Counted from the first letter of the stretch, positions 15,170 through 24,403 are shown. The stretch: 34,809 nt of DNA from Fulvimarina endophytica (GCF_003403015.1 NZ_QURL01000013.1:1-34809), one strand, 5' to 3'. Made by a program: numbers and translations. Notes: a model not told the origin generated them from the sequence alone.

Positions 15170-15598
15170 TCATGCTCCGGTCTCGCCAGACCAAGCCTTC
15201 TCCTGCTTCTTCCTGGACGTTGCGCGCGGCGCCATGGTGTAGGGCCGGATCAGGACAGAAGCCGGGATCTGGAGTTCGTCATGAAGCCGGTTCGCAACCG
15301 CCATCGTCAGCCCCCGCCTGCGGTTCAAGAACTCCGACAGACGTGATTTCGAGCCGAACACCGGCGCGAGCTTTTCGCGTGAGATATGGCGATCAGCCAT
15401 GACCGCCTTCACGGCATCTACGGCATCCGGTGCCTCGATCGGCCATGCCTTCGCTTCATAGGCTTCGATCAGGCTGGACAACACGTCGAAGCGGTCAGCT
15501 TCATCGGTTCCCGGCTCGGGCTCATGGACGAAATACTGCTCCACCTCGGCCAGAGCCCAATCATAATCGGCTTCGGTGCGGATCGGGCGGATATCCAT
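15170..15598 (-). CDS. HigA-like helix-turn-helix antitoxin
   Basis: This 142-aa protein has an acidic N-terminal part (residues 1-65) followed by a helix-turn-helix (about 68-120: ISREKLAPVFGSKSRLSEFLNRRR, with a conserved NRRRGLT turn), as in HigA antitoxins. It follows the toxin gene with a one-base overlap (TGATG at 15596-15600), the toxin-first order typical of HigBA. It should neutralise HigB and repress the operon. The C-terminal tail is basic. Confidence 0.85.
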   Translation of the reverse strand: MDIRPIRTEADYDWALAEVEQYFVHEPEPGTDEADRFDVLSSLIEAYEAKAWPIEAPDAVDAVKAVMADRHISREKLAPVFGSKSRLSEFLNRRRGLTMAVANRLHDELQIPASVLIRPYTMAPRATSRKKQEKAWSGETGA

Positions 15599-15894
15599 CA
15601 GACGGTCTCCGGGTTGATGCGGTCGTACTCTGCATGCGTCCCCACGAACTTCACCAAGACACGGCGAAACCCGTAGGAGACATGGACGATCAGACGAAAC
15701 TTGTTGCCGCCGATATCGAAGATGACCCGGTTATCGGCGACGAAATCGACATTGGCTCCGAACTGCGCCTTGATCTCGTTGGGGGTGCTCCACTCAGCCT
15801 TATCGACGAGGGCGTACCAGGTTCGAAGCGGCACCTCGGCTTGGGGATGGATTTCCCAGAACTGTCGCAGCGCCCGCTTCGAGAGAATTTGCAT
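15598..15894 (-). CDS. HigB-like mRNA interferase toxin
   Basis: This 98-aa protein begins MQILSKRALRQFWEIHPQAE. It carries the HigB family pattern LRTWYALVDKAEW, ADNRVIFDIGGNKFRLIV and FVGTHAEYDRI. HigB toxins cleave mRNA at the ribosome. The ATG at 15894 is chosen because it begins the conserved domain; the frame stays open to 15981 but adds residues unlike the family. It is followed by the HigA-like antitoxin with a one-base overlap. No damage is seen. Confidence 0.88.
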   Translation of the reverse strand: MQILSKRALRQFWEIHPQAEVPLRTWYALVDKAEWSTPNEIKAQFGANVDFVADNRVIFDIGGNKFRLIVHVSYGFRRVLVKFVGTHAEYDRINPETV

Positions 15895-15987
15895 ATTGGC
15901 TAGATAGCGTGTTCCACATTTGGGAACAAGTCGGCAATCGTACTGAATCTGATCGGACCGAAGGAACTCTTGAGTAGACAAGGATGA

Positions 15988-16272
15988 CAGACGTTTCTCA
16001 AAAAAGCGCAGCTCTCTTGCAGGTCGGCTTATTCACTGGGTCTCCCGACTTCCTCGCGCAACGCCGTCGACCGTCTTGCTGAACGAAAGCACGCGGGCGA
16101 CAACCAGTTCATCGCGATCGCGGTCGCCGAAAAGATCTTAGCGCTCGCGACAGCCGATGAATTCGAACGAAGAGCTGCCGCTGCAGAATTCGATGCTTTC
16201 GATCGGATCATGAGCCGCAAGACGGATGAACCAAGCGTCGAGGCTGACCGCCTCGATCCGGATTTGGCCTGA
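15988..16272 (+). pseudogene. Ribbon-helix-helix antitoxin-like gene without a usable start
   Basis: The frame ends with TGA at 16270-16272 and reads YSLGLPTSSRNAVDRLAE, then DNQFIAIAVAEKI and EFDAFDRIM. This closely matches the small RHH (CopG/HicB-like) antitoxins common in alphaproteobacteria. Upstream, the frame runs back to a TGA at 15985-15987 with no ATG, GTG or TTG. An ATG at 15984 lies in another frame that stops after 32 codons. A start-region indel is the simplest reading. No partner toxin is seen downstream. It is divergent from the HigBA-like pair. Confidence 0.6.
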
Positions 16273-16520
16273 TCTTCGAAGCTGAGTCCTTTCTCTCGCG
16301 ATCGCAGGGAGGAAGACGAGGGCTGCCCGGACCGGAGCCCTCAATAGCGAAGGGAGGAGCGGCCCGGCGGGGAAAGCGGTCGCCTCCGCACCGCAGCCGC
16401 AACCTTTCGTTTGGCTGCGCTCTGTCGCCTTTCTCTTGGCATTTCCGAACCGGAACATGCCGCTCTCGCGACGGCCTTTCATGTTTCGCCAATGGCAAAC
16501 CGTGCGACACGCATTCCAGC

Positions 16521-17033
16521 TCAAACCGGAAAGACGACTGGTAGCAACAGCGTCAGCAGGACGCCGGCTGCGAAACCGGCGAACGCCGCCACGCCCAACC
16601 ACTGGTTCTGAACGCTGCGAGCGCGTTCGCTGGCAAACCGCCTGTCGAGATTTCGGGTGAGGCGCTCGAGATCCTGGGTCCGGTTTTCGAGGGCGTGGGT
16701 CGCCGTTCTAACGAGGTTCTCGCCGCTGCGCTCGAACATACGGGCGTAATGTTCCGGACCGTTCTGGATCGCCGGTGTCTCAGCAATGGCGTCGATCATT
16801 TCGGTGAGCTCCGACACCCGTTCGCTCAGACGAGCAATATCCGCGGTGTAGTCCGGCGGCGTCTCTAGGCTGTCGAGCTTGTCGAAGGCGGCTTCCGTCC
16901 CTTTGCGGATAACGGTGAGCTGCGCCTCCATCTCGCGGATCTCGCGGGTGAGCATCGCGAACGCCTCGGCCGCATCGTCGGCCTCGGCCACGCCGATCTC
17001 ATCGTCCCTCGCCTCTTGGCGTTCTCCTGCCAT
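16521..17033 (-). CDS. DUF6118-like coiled-coil protein with a C-terminal membrane segment
   Basis: This 170-aa protein has an acidic start, long predicted coiled-coil helices (about 25-140) and a single C-terminal transmembrane segment (about 145-168, VAAFAGFAAGVLLTLLLPVVF). Proteins of this kind (DUF6118, named from memory) sit beside TraA relaxase genes on alphaproteobacterial plasmids, and this one lies 44 bases downstream of TraA on the same strand. Family members as I recall them run about 50-70 residues beyond the membrane segment, so this copy may be truncated at the C-terminus. A role in mobilisation or membrane anchoring is a guess from position. Confidence 0.7.
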   Translation of the reverse strand: MAGERQEARDDEIGVAEADDAAEAFAMLTREIREMEAQLTVIRKGTEAAFDKLDSLETPPDYTADIARLSERVSELTEMIDAIAETPAIQNGPEHYARMFERSGENLVRTATHALENRTQDLERLTRNLDRRFASERARSVQNQWLGVAAFAGFAAGVLLTLLLPVVFPV

Positions 17034-17077
17034 TCGATCTCCTTCTCGAAGATAGCTGTTTTCAGAAGTGTCCGGAT

Positions 17078-20000
17078 TTATCGATGGACGCCACGGGTGT
17101 GGCCGCGTTCCTGGAGCTTCTCTTCGACGCGCTCCGTGATCGTCTCGCCGTAATGGCCCGGTCCGATGCCGAGCTCGTCGGCGCGTTCGCGAACGAGCGC
17201 CTCGGCCTGAGGGTCACGCTCGAGCTTTTCCGCCATGTCGCGCATTTCGGTTTCGATAACCTCGCGCTTATCACGGACGTCGAAACCGTAACCGAGCTGG
17301 TCGCGCCGTGCATCGAGCTTCCGCCACTGGTCGACGAACCGATCGGCACGTACCTCAGGGTTTGCCTGGTTGACGCGTTCGCGCTGGATGCCCTCGGCTA
17401 GTTTCACAATGCGGGCAGCACCTGTCAGCTCATGCACGGCTCGGGCGGTTTCCCTGTCGTGCGAGATCGCCGAGACGAGACGGTCGCAATCGCCCGGCCG
17501 ATAGCTGTCGATTGCGGCACCGGCTTTCGTGAGAGCCTGCTTCTGGCCTTCGAGGACAGGACGACCTTCACGTCGCATCTGGTCGAAGGAGAGATAGGCG
17601 CGGGCAAACCGCTCGAGGGACTGCTCGTAGCCGCTGCGTCCGATAGGCTGCTCAATTCGCTTATCAGACCGCTCAGCGAGCCGCTCGACCAGCCGGTCCG
17701 TCTCGCGACTGTTCGACCGGTCGACGTCCGGTTTCGGCTCTTCAGGAACTTGCGTACTCGCACCGCGATCCATCCTGAGCTTCAGACCGTTGAACATCCC
17801 GCGTCTCGGCTTGGGGTTCTCCTCCCCCGATCGCTGCAGCTCTTGCCGATCCATCTGCATGCCGGGCTTGGCGGCGTTCTCCTGCTTCCCGGATCCAAAT
17901 GCACGGATCGCCGCCTTCACCCGGTCCGACCGGCTCAGCGACTTGCCGAACCGCCCCTCATCGCGTGACGGCATCCGATCGTCTGGGCGGCCTTCGGTTC
18001 GATGGTGCTCCTCTGCAGGCCTCAGCCGCGGCCGCGTCGCGCTGCGTAGTTGTCGCTCGCTCTCGCCGCCTGTCTGATGATCTCTCTCGCTGTGAACCGC
18101 CTGGTCGCGATCGGCGGCGTGGCTCGCCGCGATCCCGCGTCGGTCCGCGAAGTCGCGGATGTAGTCGACCGCCATCTCCTTGAGGCTCGACCGGCTGAGG
18201 CGGGTCTCGAGCTGGCGGTAGGCGAGATCATCGCCCGAGAGAACCGACCAGCGTCCGCGCTCGGCCGTCTGGCCGCCCGGCATGCGAACGCTCTCGAACC
18301 CGGTCTGTGCAAGAGCGATCCGATCACCTGCCTTCGGGTCCGCCTCACCCATGGCCCGCCCGAGATCCGCACCCCAGACCGTACGCCGTTCGCCCTTCGC
18401 TGTCTCGAGCGTCACGAAGTGAGAGCTCCGATTGCCCGGCTCATGCCGGTACGGAGCAGTCCCGTGCTGGACGAGCCGTCCGACCGTCATGGATCGATCG
18501 TCGCCCGGCTCGGTGTCGGGTCCTGCCTCGATCGTCGGTCGGACGCTCTCGAATGCATCGCGCCCGGCATAGAGGCCGACACCGTCGCGATGCCGGGTCA
18601 TCGCCACATAGGTCAGATGCCGGTCCATGGTGGACGAGGCAAGGACGAAGGCCCGGTCGACCGTTGCCCCTTGCGTCTTGTGGATCGTCGTAGCGTAGCC
18701 GTGGTCGAAGGCCGTATAGCAGTCGCTCGAGACGCTGATCGCCTCGTCCCGGCCGTCGATCCGTGCCTCGAGCCTTGGACCGGAACCGGGGCTCCCCTCC
18801 CCAACGGTCTCGACCGTGCCGAGCATGCCGTTCTTCACGCCGAGATCGCGGTCGTTTTCCAGGAACACGATCCGATCGCCCACCGCAAAGGCGCGCGGTC
18901 CGTCGTTCGTTTCGAACGTCACTTCGCCAGGCGCCTCTTGCCCTTCGGCATGGATCACTCGGCTTTCGGCATTCGCCTCTCGGCTTTCGGCAGCTGTCGT
19001 CTGCCTTTCGGCATTCGCCACTCGCCCGGCGGCAGTCTCATTTTGCCATTCGCCTTTTGCGCTTTCGCCGCCCGGCAGCTCGCCGCGCTCCTGAAGGCCC
19101 GAGCGGATCGCGGCGTTCAGCGCCTTCACGTCGGCCCGGCGATGCGCCATCGCGACCCGCGTACCGTTGGGCCGCGCGACGCGATCGGCAAGATAGTCGG
19201 AGACCATCCGGGAGCGCGCAGCTTCGCCGGTGCCCTCGATTTGGATCGAACCATTCTCGCGATAGGCGGTAAGCGCATCGCCCGTGCGCTGCTGACCGAA
19301 GGCGATCGAGGCGTCCCGCTGCCAACCCTCACGCTGCCGGCGGACCTCCTGTAGCCCGACCTGACCGGCGATCTCGCCGGCAAGACGGAAGGGCGAGCCT
19401 GCACCGATGGCGGCAAGCTGCTCGCCGTCACCGACAGCGACGATCTTGGCGCCGCGTGCCTCGACCTCGCTCACCATCCGCTGGAACTGGCGACTGCCGA
19501 CCATCCCGGCTTCGTCGACGACGAGGACATCACCCTTGCCGAGACTGTTCGGACCCGATCTATGAGAACGAGGCGCGTTCGGGCCACCGGCGGTCGACCG
19601 TGATGTATCCAGACCGGAGTAGCCAGCCGAAGATCCGCCGACACCCTGCGATCCCGCACCGGCTGCGCCACGCTCCTTCTGCCAACTGTACTCCCAGGAC
19701 GCGATCGTCCGGCTCTTGATGCCGGAGGATTCCTCAAGGCCTTCGGCGGCCTTGCCGGCGAGCGCTGCACCATGGACGCGGTAGCCCTGCGCTTCCCAGG
19801 CCTCGCGCGCCGCCGACAGCATGGTCGACTTGCCGGCGCCGGCAAAGCCGACGACCACCGCGATCCGCTCCGGCCCGATGACATGCTCGATCGCCGTTCG
19901 CTGCTCGGCCGACAAACCCGCCGCTTCGATCGAACGCGCCTGATCGCTTTGGCTCATCGTACCGTCGGCAACGTGGGCCTCCGTCTCGCCCCTGACCGCG

Positions 20001-21082
20001 GTCCGGATCGCCTTGTCCTGTCTGGCAATCGCTTGAGCGACATGGCGGCTGCCGACCCGATGATCGGTCGTCTCTGAAAGCGCCTCGATCGACCGCGTCA
20101 TCTTCGTCTCGAGTTCAACGGTCTCCCTCGTCGAATAGCGCGCCGGGCTGTCCTCGTTCTCCGCCTGCAGCTCGACGAGCGCCGGCGATGCCATGACGGA
20201 GGCGAACGCGTTCTGGAAGTTCTGCGCATCGCCATCGATGTAGCGATGCAGCGTCCGCGCGATGTCGTGCCGGTCGAAGACGCTCTTCTCGCCGGCAATG
20301 ATCGTCAGGACCTCTTCCGGTCTCTCGCGAATGATGTCGCGGTTCCGTTGTGCGGCCTCTGCATCCATCCTTGCTCGTGAGACACCGAGACCGCGCCGGT
20401 CCATCTGCGAAGCATGGACACCCATATGCTCGGTCGGTTCGATCGATAGACCCCGTTCGGAATGCGAGCGATGATCGATCGTGATGTCATGGCCAGCTCT
20501 GGCCAGATGCTCGTTCGCATGCCGCTCCCAGGCCTGACGGATCTCGCGCAGCTGCATCTGCGAGGTCGGACGATCGCGGGAAAGGAGCCACTTGTTCTCC
20601 CGCTCCATGTCCGTCTTCTCGCTAAGCCCGTCCGGTCCGACAGACCGCGTCGTCATCATCAGGTGCGCGTGATGGTTCCGGACGTCGACATCGCCATGCG
20701 GTTCGTGGATCGCGCAATCGACCGCCGTTCCATAGCGGTTGGCGAGATCGGCAGCGAAGGATCGTGTCAGATCAATCCGCTGATCGGCATCGAGCTCATG
20801 CGGCAGCGCGATCTCGAACTCGCGGGCGACACGGGCATCCTTGCGGTTCTCCGCGGCCTCGGCCGCATTCCACAGAGCCGATCGGTCGAAAGCCCAGTCG
20901 GCATCGGCGCCATCGGGCAGGACGATTTCCGCATGGGCGATGCCCTGCTTGCGGGTGAAGTCGTGAGTGAGGCCATCGCGCTGGTTCGTCAGCCTCTCGC
21001 CCGTCCGGTAGGCGGCGGCTGCGACGGCGCTGCGTCCGCCTGAACGCGCGATCGGCTTCATGCTGGCGTGATAGATGGCCAA
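17078..21082 (-). CDS. traA: TraA conjugative relaxase-helicase (MobQ type)
   Basis: This protein is about 1334 aa. The N-terminal MobA/MobL relaxase domain (about 1-240) begins AIYHASMKPIARSGGRSAVA and has candidate nucleophile tyrosines Tyr4 and Tyr25. The metal-binding histidine motif is NHHAHLMMTTR (His137, His138, His140). A RecD/TraI-type helicase follows, with Walker A GFAGAGKST (412-420), Walker B VLVVDEAGMVG and a late motif TIHKTQGATVDRAFVL. The C-terminal 350 residues are charged and coiled. The start is taken as TTG at 21082 because the family begins at this AIYH block and GGAG lies upstream; a GTG at 21157 would push the start over the oriT. It nicks oriT and unwinds the transferred strand. 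A five-unit 21-bp repeat lies within it (18941-19045). Confidence 0.93.
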   Translation of the reverse strand: MAIYHASMKPIARSGGRSAVAAAAYRTGERLTNQRDGLTHDFTRKQGIAHAEIVLPDGADADWAFDRSALWNAAEAAENRKDARVAREFEIALPHELDADQRIDLTRSFAADLANRYGTAVDCAIHEPHGDVDVRNHHAHLMMTTRSVGPDGLSEKTDMERENKWLLSRDRPTSQMQLREIRQAWERHANEHLARAGHDITIDHRSHSERGLSIEPTEHMGVHASQMDRRGLGVSRARMDAEAAQRNRDIIRERPEEVLTIIAGEKSVFDRHDIARTLHRYIDGDAQNFQNAFASVMASPALVELQAENEDSPARYSTRETVELETKMTRSIEALSETTDHRVGSRHVAQAIARQDKAIRTAVRGETEAHVADGTMSQSDQARSIEAAGLSAEQRTAIEHVIGPERIAVVVGFAGAGKSTMLSAAREAWEAQGYRVHGAALAGKAAEGLEESSGIKSRTIASWEYSWQKERGAAGAGSQGVGGSSAGYSGLDTSRSTAGGPNAPRSHRSGPNSLGKGDVLVVDEAGMVGSRQFQRMVSEVEARGAKIVAVGDGEQLAAIGAGSPFRLAGEIAGQVGLQEVRRQREGWQRDASIAFGQQRTGDALTAYRENGSIQIEGTGEAARSRMVSDYLADRVARPNGTRVAMAHRRADVKALNAAIRSGLQERGELPGGESAKGEWQNETAAGRVANAERQTTAAESREANAESRVIHAEGQEAPGEVTFETNDGPRAFAVGDRIVFLENDRDLGVKNGMLGTVETVGEGSPGSGPRLEARIDGRDEAISVSSDCYTAFDHGYATTIHKTQGATVDRAFVLASSTMDRHLTYVAMTRHRDGVGLYAGRDAFESVRPTIEAGPDTEPGDDRSMTVGRLVQHGTAPYRHEPGNRSSHFVTLETAKGERRTVWGADLGRAMGEADPKAGDRIALAQTGFESVRMPGGQTAERGRWSVLSGDDLAYRQLETRLSRSSLKEMAVDYIRDFADRRGIAASHAADRDQAVHSERDHQTGGESERQLRSATRPRLRPAEEHHRTEGRPDDRMPSRDEGRFGKSLSRSDRVKAAIRAFGSGKQENAAKPGMQMDRQELQRSGEENPKPRRGMFNGLKLRMDRGASTQVPEEPKPDVDRSNSRETDRLVERLAERSDKRIEQPIGRSGYEQSLERFARAYLSFDQMRREGRPVLEGQKQALTKAGAAIDSYRPGDCDRLVSAISHDRETARAVHELTGAARIVKLAEGIQRERVNQANPEVRADRFVDQWRKLDARRDQLGYGFDVRDKREVIETEMRDMAEKLERDPQAEALVRERADELGIGPGHYGETITERVEEKLQERGHTRGVHR
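18941..19045. repeat. Five tandem 21-bp units inside traA
   Basis: Units at 18941-18961, 18962-18982, 18983-19003, 19004-19024 and 19025-19045 share the pattern YYYTTCGGCATTCGCCWCTCG with drift. On the coding strand they give seven-residue units such as RVANAER, QTTAAES, REANAES and RVIHAEG. The period is a multiple of three, so copy-number change keeps the frame. The units lie in a linker of the helicase region. Confidence 0.85.
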
Positions 21083-21114
21083 GGGCGATCTGTCTCCGCG
21101 CGTTTCGGCTTGCC

Positions 21115-21160
21115 GCGCACTGAGTTGCCCCGCAACTCGTAAGTGCGCCCTTGTCACGCT
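21115..21160 (+). other. oriT: Origin of transfer (oriT), RSF1010/MobQ type
   Basis: A perfect 7-bp inverted repeat, GAGTTGC-CCC-GCAACTC (21122-21138), is followed immediately by GTAAGTGCGCCCTTG (21139-21153). A hairpin followed by TAAGTGCGCCCT is the recognised oriT core of the RSF1010/MobQ family. It lies between the divergent traA and TraC/TraD-like genes, the position oriT takes in related plasmids. The exact nick base is not assigned here. Confidence 0.88.
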
Positions 21161-21288
21161 CCTCGCTACGCTCGATCGGCAACGGTATCAACCCAAAATC
21201 TCCCACCTTAGATAAAAGGCGGGTTGGCACAGCCGCTCGCTCTGATAGAAGGCCCGCCGCAACGCGAACGGCGACTTACGGGGCAGCA

Positions 21289-21867
21289 ATGGCACGCAAG
21301 ACGATCGAGCAGCGGCTCGCCCAGCTCGAAGAACAGAAGAAGAGCCTGAAGGCACGGCTCGGCAAGCAGGAACGAGCAAGGGATACACGGCGCAAGGTTC
21401 TTCTCGGCGCGCTCGTCCTTCACCGGTTGGAGGACGAGCAGAACAGGGATGGCGGCGAGTTCGCGCGGCGACTGCACGACTGGTTGAAACGGGAACTACC
21501 TGGGTTCCTCACCCGCGATGCCGACATGGCGCTGTTTGACGACATTCTGGGTAAAGCGGCACCGTCTGGATCGGCTGCACAGACGGCCGCATCCGGATCG
21601 GACGGATCACCGCTGCAGAACGGTGACGGCGATCGCGTGAACGGCGGTGGTCAGGGCTACGCTGCAAACCCTGCTGCGGATGCCAATGCTGGTGACATGA
21701 CGAATGGCTCAAACGACGCTTCGTCCGATACCGATCGAAACGATCGTATCGATGGGGACCGCCCCTCCGGGAATGAGGACGACACCGAGAATGCTGCCGG
21801 CTCCAGTCGTTCCGAACGTCGCCGGGGACTTCTGACTGGCGGGTATAATCAGGACACTGACCGATGA
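21289..21867 (+). CDS. TraC/TraD-like mobilisation accessory protein
   Basis: This 192-aa protein has a conserved N-terminal half (1-85) starting MARKTIEQRLAQLEEQKKSL, a coiled coil. It is followed by RRKVLLGALVLHRLE and a helical block RRLHDWLKRELPGFL, like small TraC/TraD/MobC-type oriT-binding proteins that help the relaxase. The C-terminal half is a Gly-, Asn-, Asp- and Ser-rich low-complexity tail with no recognisable domain. The ATG at 21289 is chosen because the conserved block begins there. It is divergent from traA across oriT and overlaps the coupling-protein start as ATGA at 21864-21867. Confidence 0.8.
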   Translation: MARKTIEQRLAQLEEQKKSLKARLGKQERARDTRRKVLLGALVLHRLEDEQNRDGGEFARRLHDWLKRELPGFLTRDADMALFDDILGKAAPSGSAAQTAASGSDGSPLQNGDGDRVNGGGQGYAANPAADANAGDMTNGSNDASSDTDRNDRIDGDRPSGNEDDTENAAGSSRSERRRGLLTGGYNQDTDR

Positions 21868-23514
21868 GTGAGATCCGGCTCGCCTGGGGTGCTTTGAAGA
21901 ACATGCTGACAAAGGCCGCGCGCGATCCCGTCTGGGCGATCGTCGCGCTCGGCTTCGCCCCGTTCCGCGTCTACGGTCCCCTTCTTGGCTATGGCATTGT
22001 CATCATAGCCATCGCGACCGTCCTCGGTGTCGGCGGCTTCTTCGCGCTGGTCCAGCTGGATGTCATGCAGTACCTGGTCGTCCAGCTTCTTTGGATGGTG
22101 GTTGTTCTCGGGACAGCGACCGTCGTCACGTTCCGCTTCCTCGCTTACCCGCTGATCCAGCACTTCGGCGGTCCGGACAGCGATACCCACGGCTCGGCCC
22201 GCTTTGCGACACTGAGGGAGATGAAGCCGCTGACGCGCGACGCGGACGGCCTGATGATCGGCCGTCATCCGAAGTCGAATGCGATCCTGCGCTATGACGG
22301 ACCGGCCCATCTCATGACCATGGCACCGACGCGATCCGGCAAGGGTGTCGGCACGATCATTCCGAACCTCCTTACCGCGGAACGGTCCGTCGTCTGCATC
22401 GATCCGAAGGGCGAGAACGCGACCGTCACCGCGCGGGCTCGGCAGGCGTTCGGGCCGGTCCACATCCTCAACCCGTTCTCCGTCACGGGCGAGGCGTCGT
22501 CATCCTTCAATCCGCTCGACCGGCTCGACCCGGACAGTCTCGATATTGCGGAGGATGCGACGACGCTCGCCGAAGCGCTTGTTGTCGACGAGCCGAACGC
22601 AGTCGGCGAGGCGCACTGGAGCGAGGAGGCGAAAGCGCTCATCGCGGGCATGATCCTGCACATCGTCACCTATGAGACCCGCGACCGGCGCACGCTCTCG
22701 ACCCTGCGCGAGTATCTGACGCTTGCGCCGCGCGACTTCGCTGCTCTTCTCGCCGACATGCAGGCCTCGAACGGTGCCGGCGGGCTCGTCGCCCGGGCTG
22801 CCAACCGGCATCTCGGCAAGTCCGACAGTCATGTCGGCCGCCCAGCGCCATACCCACTTCCTCGACAGTCCGCGCATGACCGCGGTCCTTCGATCATCGG
22901 AGTTCCGGTTTGCCGATCTGAAGCGGCGCAACGCCACCGTCTTCCTCGTCCTGCCGCCCGATCGGCTCGCAGCCTATGCGCGCTGGCTTCGTCTCATCGT
23001 CTCGCAAAGCCTCACCGACATGGCGCGCGATCCGGCCAAACCCGAAACGCCCGTCCTCTATCTCCTCGACGAGTTCGCCGCCTTGGGTCATCTCGCGCCT
23101 GTCGAACAGGCGATGGGTCTCATGGCCGGCTACGGCGTCCAGCTCTGGCCGATCCTGCAGGACGTCCATCAGCTGCGTACGACCTACGGCCAGAAGGCCG
23201 GGACCTTTCTGTCGAATGCCGGCCTTCTCCAAGTCTTCGGCGTCAACGATCATGAGAGCGCCCGGCTTCTCTCCGATCTCCTCGGCGAGGAAACCGTCGT
23301 GTTCCAGACCATGGGCCGCGCGCTCGATGCCGAGAAGTCCGGGATCTCCTACAGCGAGCAGCATGTCGGCCGGTCTCTCCTCACTCCCGACGAGGTCCGC
23401 AACCTGCCGCAGACCGCCGAGCTCCTGTTCCTTGCCGGGCAGCGGCCGATCGTGGCGCGGAAGCTCGCCTACTACGCCGATCGCGAGTTCGAAGGGCTGT
23501 ATGAGGCGGCGTGA
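21864..23514 (+). pseudogene. traG: VirD4/TraG-type coupling protein, frameshifted
   Basis: The first frame (21864 to about 22830) has two N-terminal membrane segments (about 25-60 and 70-95), Walker A in APTRSGKGVGT (154-164) and family sequence down to NRHLGKSD. It then turns to nonsense. From 22831 another frame continues as MSAAQRHTHFLDSPRM, carries Walker B in YLLDEFAALGHL and runs to a normal C-terminus at 23514. From memory, homologues read LGKSDREAAGV before this point, so about 14 bases seem lost at 22822-22831; restoring them gives about 554 aa. Walker A and B are now on separate frames, so the ATPase should be inactive unless a frameshift or second product rescues it. It overlaps the TraC/TraD-like gene by four bases. 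Confidence 0.88.
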
Positions 23515-23711
23515 TCCGTCCAACTTTCAGCTGAAACTGAAGACGTTTCGAGTCCCCCCACCAAGACAGATAGCGAATGAATCGCCTCGATCAGCGCCCA
23601 AACCGTTATCGCCACGTCAAACTGCACGATTTGAAGCATTCTCGGTTTACAGTCGTAGCTTCTCCTGAACGTCGTGCTTGATGCGACGATGGAAACCCAG
23701 GAGAAACGACA

Positions 23712-24290
23712 ATGATCAAGACATTCCTTCGCACGCTGGCAGCTTCTGCCCTCATCGTAACGGCAAGCGCCGGTGCGACCATGGCACAGGACGCGGCGAT
23801 GTCCAACGAAATGCCGATGGTCGGCGGCGCACCGATGGATCCGCAGAAGACGATTCCGGAGAACGCATCGCAAGCCGACAATCTGACGACGCTCGTCGCA
23901 GCTGTCAAAGCCGCGGGTCTCGTCGAGACGCTCTCCGGCGAAGGACCCTTCACGGTCTTCGCACCAACCAACGCCGCCTTCGAGAAGCTTCCGGCGGGCA
24001 CCGTCGAGACACTGCTCAAGCCGGAAAACAAGGATCAGCTGACGAAGATCCTGACCTATCACGTGGTCCCGGCTGAGGCGACCTCGGCGGCAGCGATGCA
24101 GATGATCTCGGACGATGGCGGTGAGCACAACGTCACGACGGTCGAAGGCGGGACGATCACGTTGAAAATGGACGGCGACAAGCTTGTCATCATCGACGAA
24201 AGCGGTGGCGGCGCCACGGTCACCCAGGCCGATGTCATGCAGTCGAACGGCGTCGTGCACGTCATTGATACGGTTCTGATGCCAAAGTAA
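23712..24290 (+). CDS. Exported fasciclin (FAS1) domain protein
   Basis: This 192-aa protein has a clear signal peptide (LRTLAASALIVTASAGATMA, likely cleaved after Ala25) and one FAS1 domain (about 45-190). The family's H1-like block is GPFTVFAPTNAAFEKLP and the H2-like end is NGVVHVIDTVLMP. AGGAGAAACGACA gives a good ribosome-binding site before the ATG at 23712. FAS1 proteins act in adhesion or cell-envelope contacts; some alphaproteobacterial members affect symbiosis or biofilm, but the specific role is unknown. It has its own leader and a strong hairpin after its stop, so it is probably a single-gene transcript. Confidence 0.93.
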   Translation: MIKTFLRTLAASALIVTASAGATMAQDAAMSNEMPMVGGAPMDPQKTIPENASQADNLTTLVAAVKAAGLVETLSGEGPFTVFAPTNAAFEKLPAGTVETLLKPENKDQLTKILTYHVVPAEATSAAAMQMISDDGGEHNVTTVEGGTITLKMDGDKLVIIDESGGGATVTQADVMQSNGVVHVIDTVLMPK

Positions 24291-24318
24291 GGCTGCTGCT
24301 CCGTATAAATATGCTCGA

Positions 24319-24348
24319 CGAAAGGCGCAGCATCCCCTGCGCCTTTCG
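24319..24348 (+). terminator. Strong hairpin after the FAS1 gene
   Basis: A perfect 12-bp stem (CGAAAGGCGCAG with CTGCGCCTTTCG) encloses a six-base loop and starts 29 bases after the FAS1 stop. No T-run follows on the plus strand, so termination may be weak or assisted. Position and stem length support a terminator. Confidence 0.7.
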
Positions 24349-24403
24349 CACTGCTGCGTAAGAGGGCCTTTTATCGAACCCATAGATGCGTCATGGCGTT
24401 CGC

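Noticed and set aside
18050..19354. Plus-strand open frame of 434 codons inside traA
   Set aside because: It is the antisense of a clear helicase region; long antisense frames are expected in GC-rich coding DNA, and its composition shows no domain.
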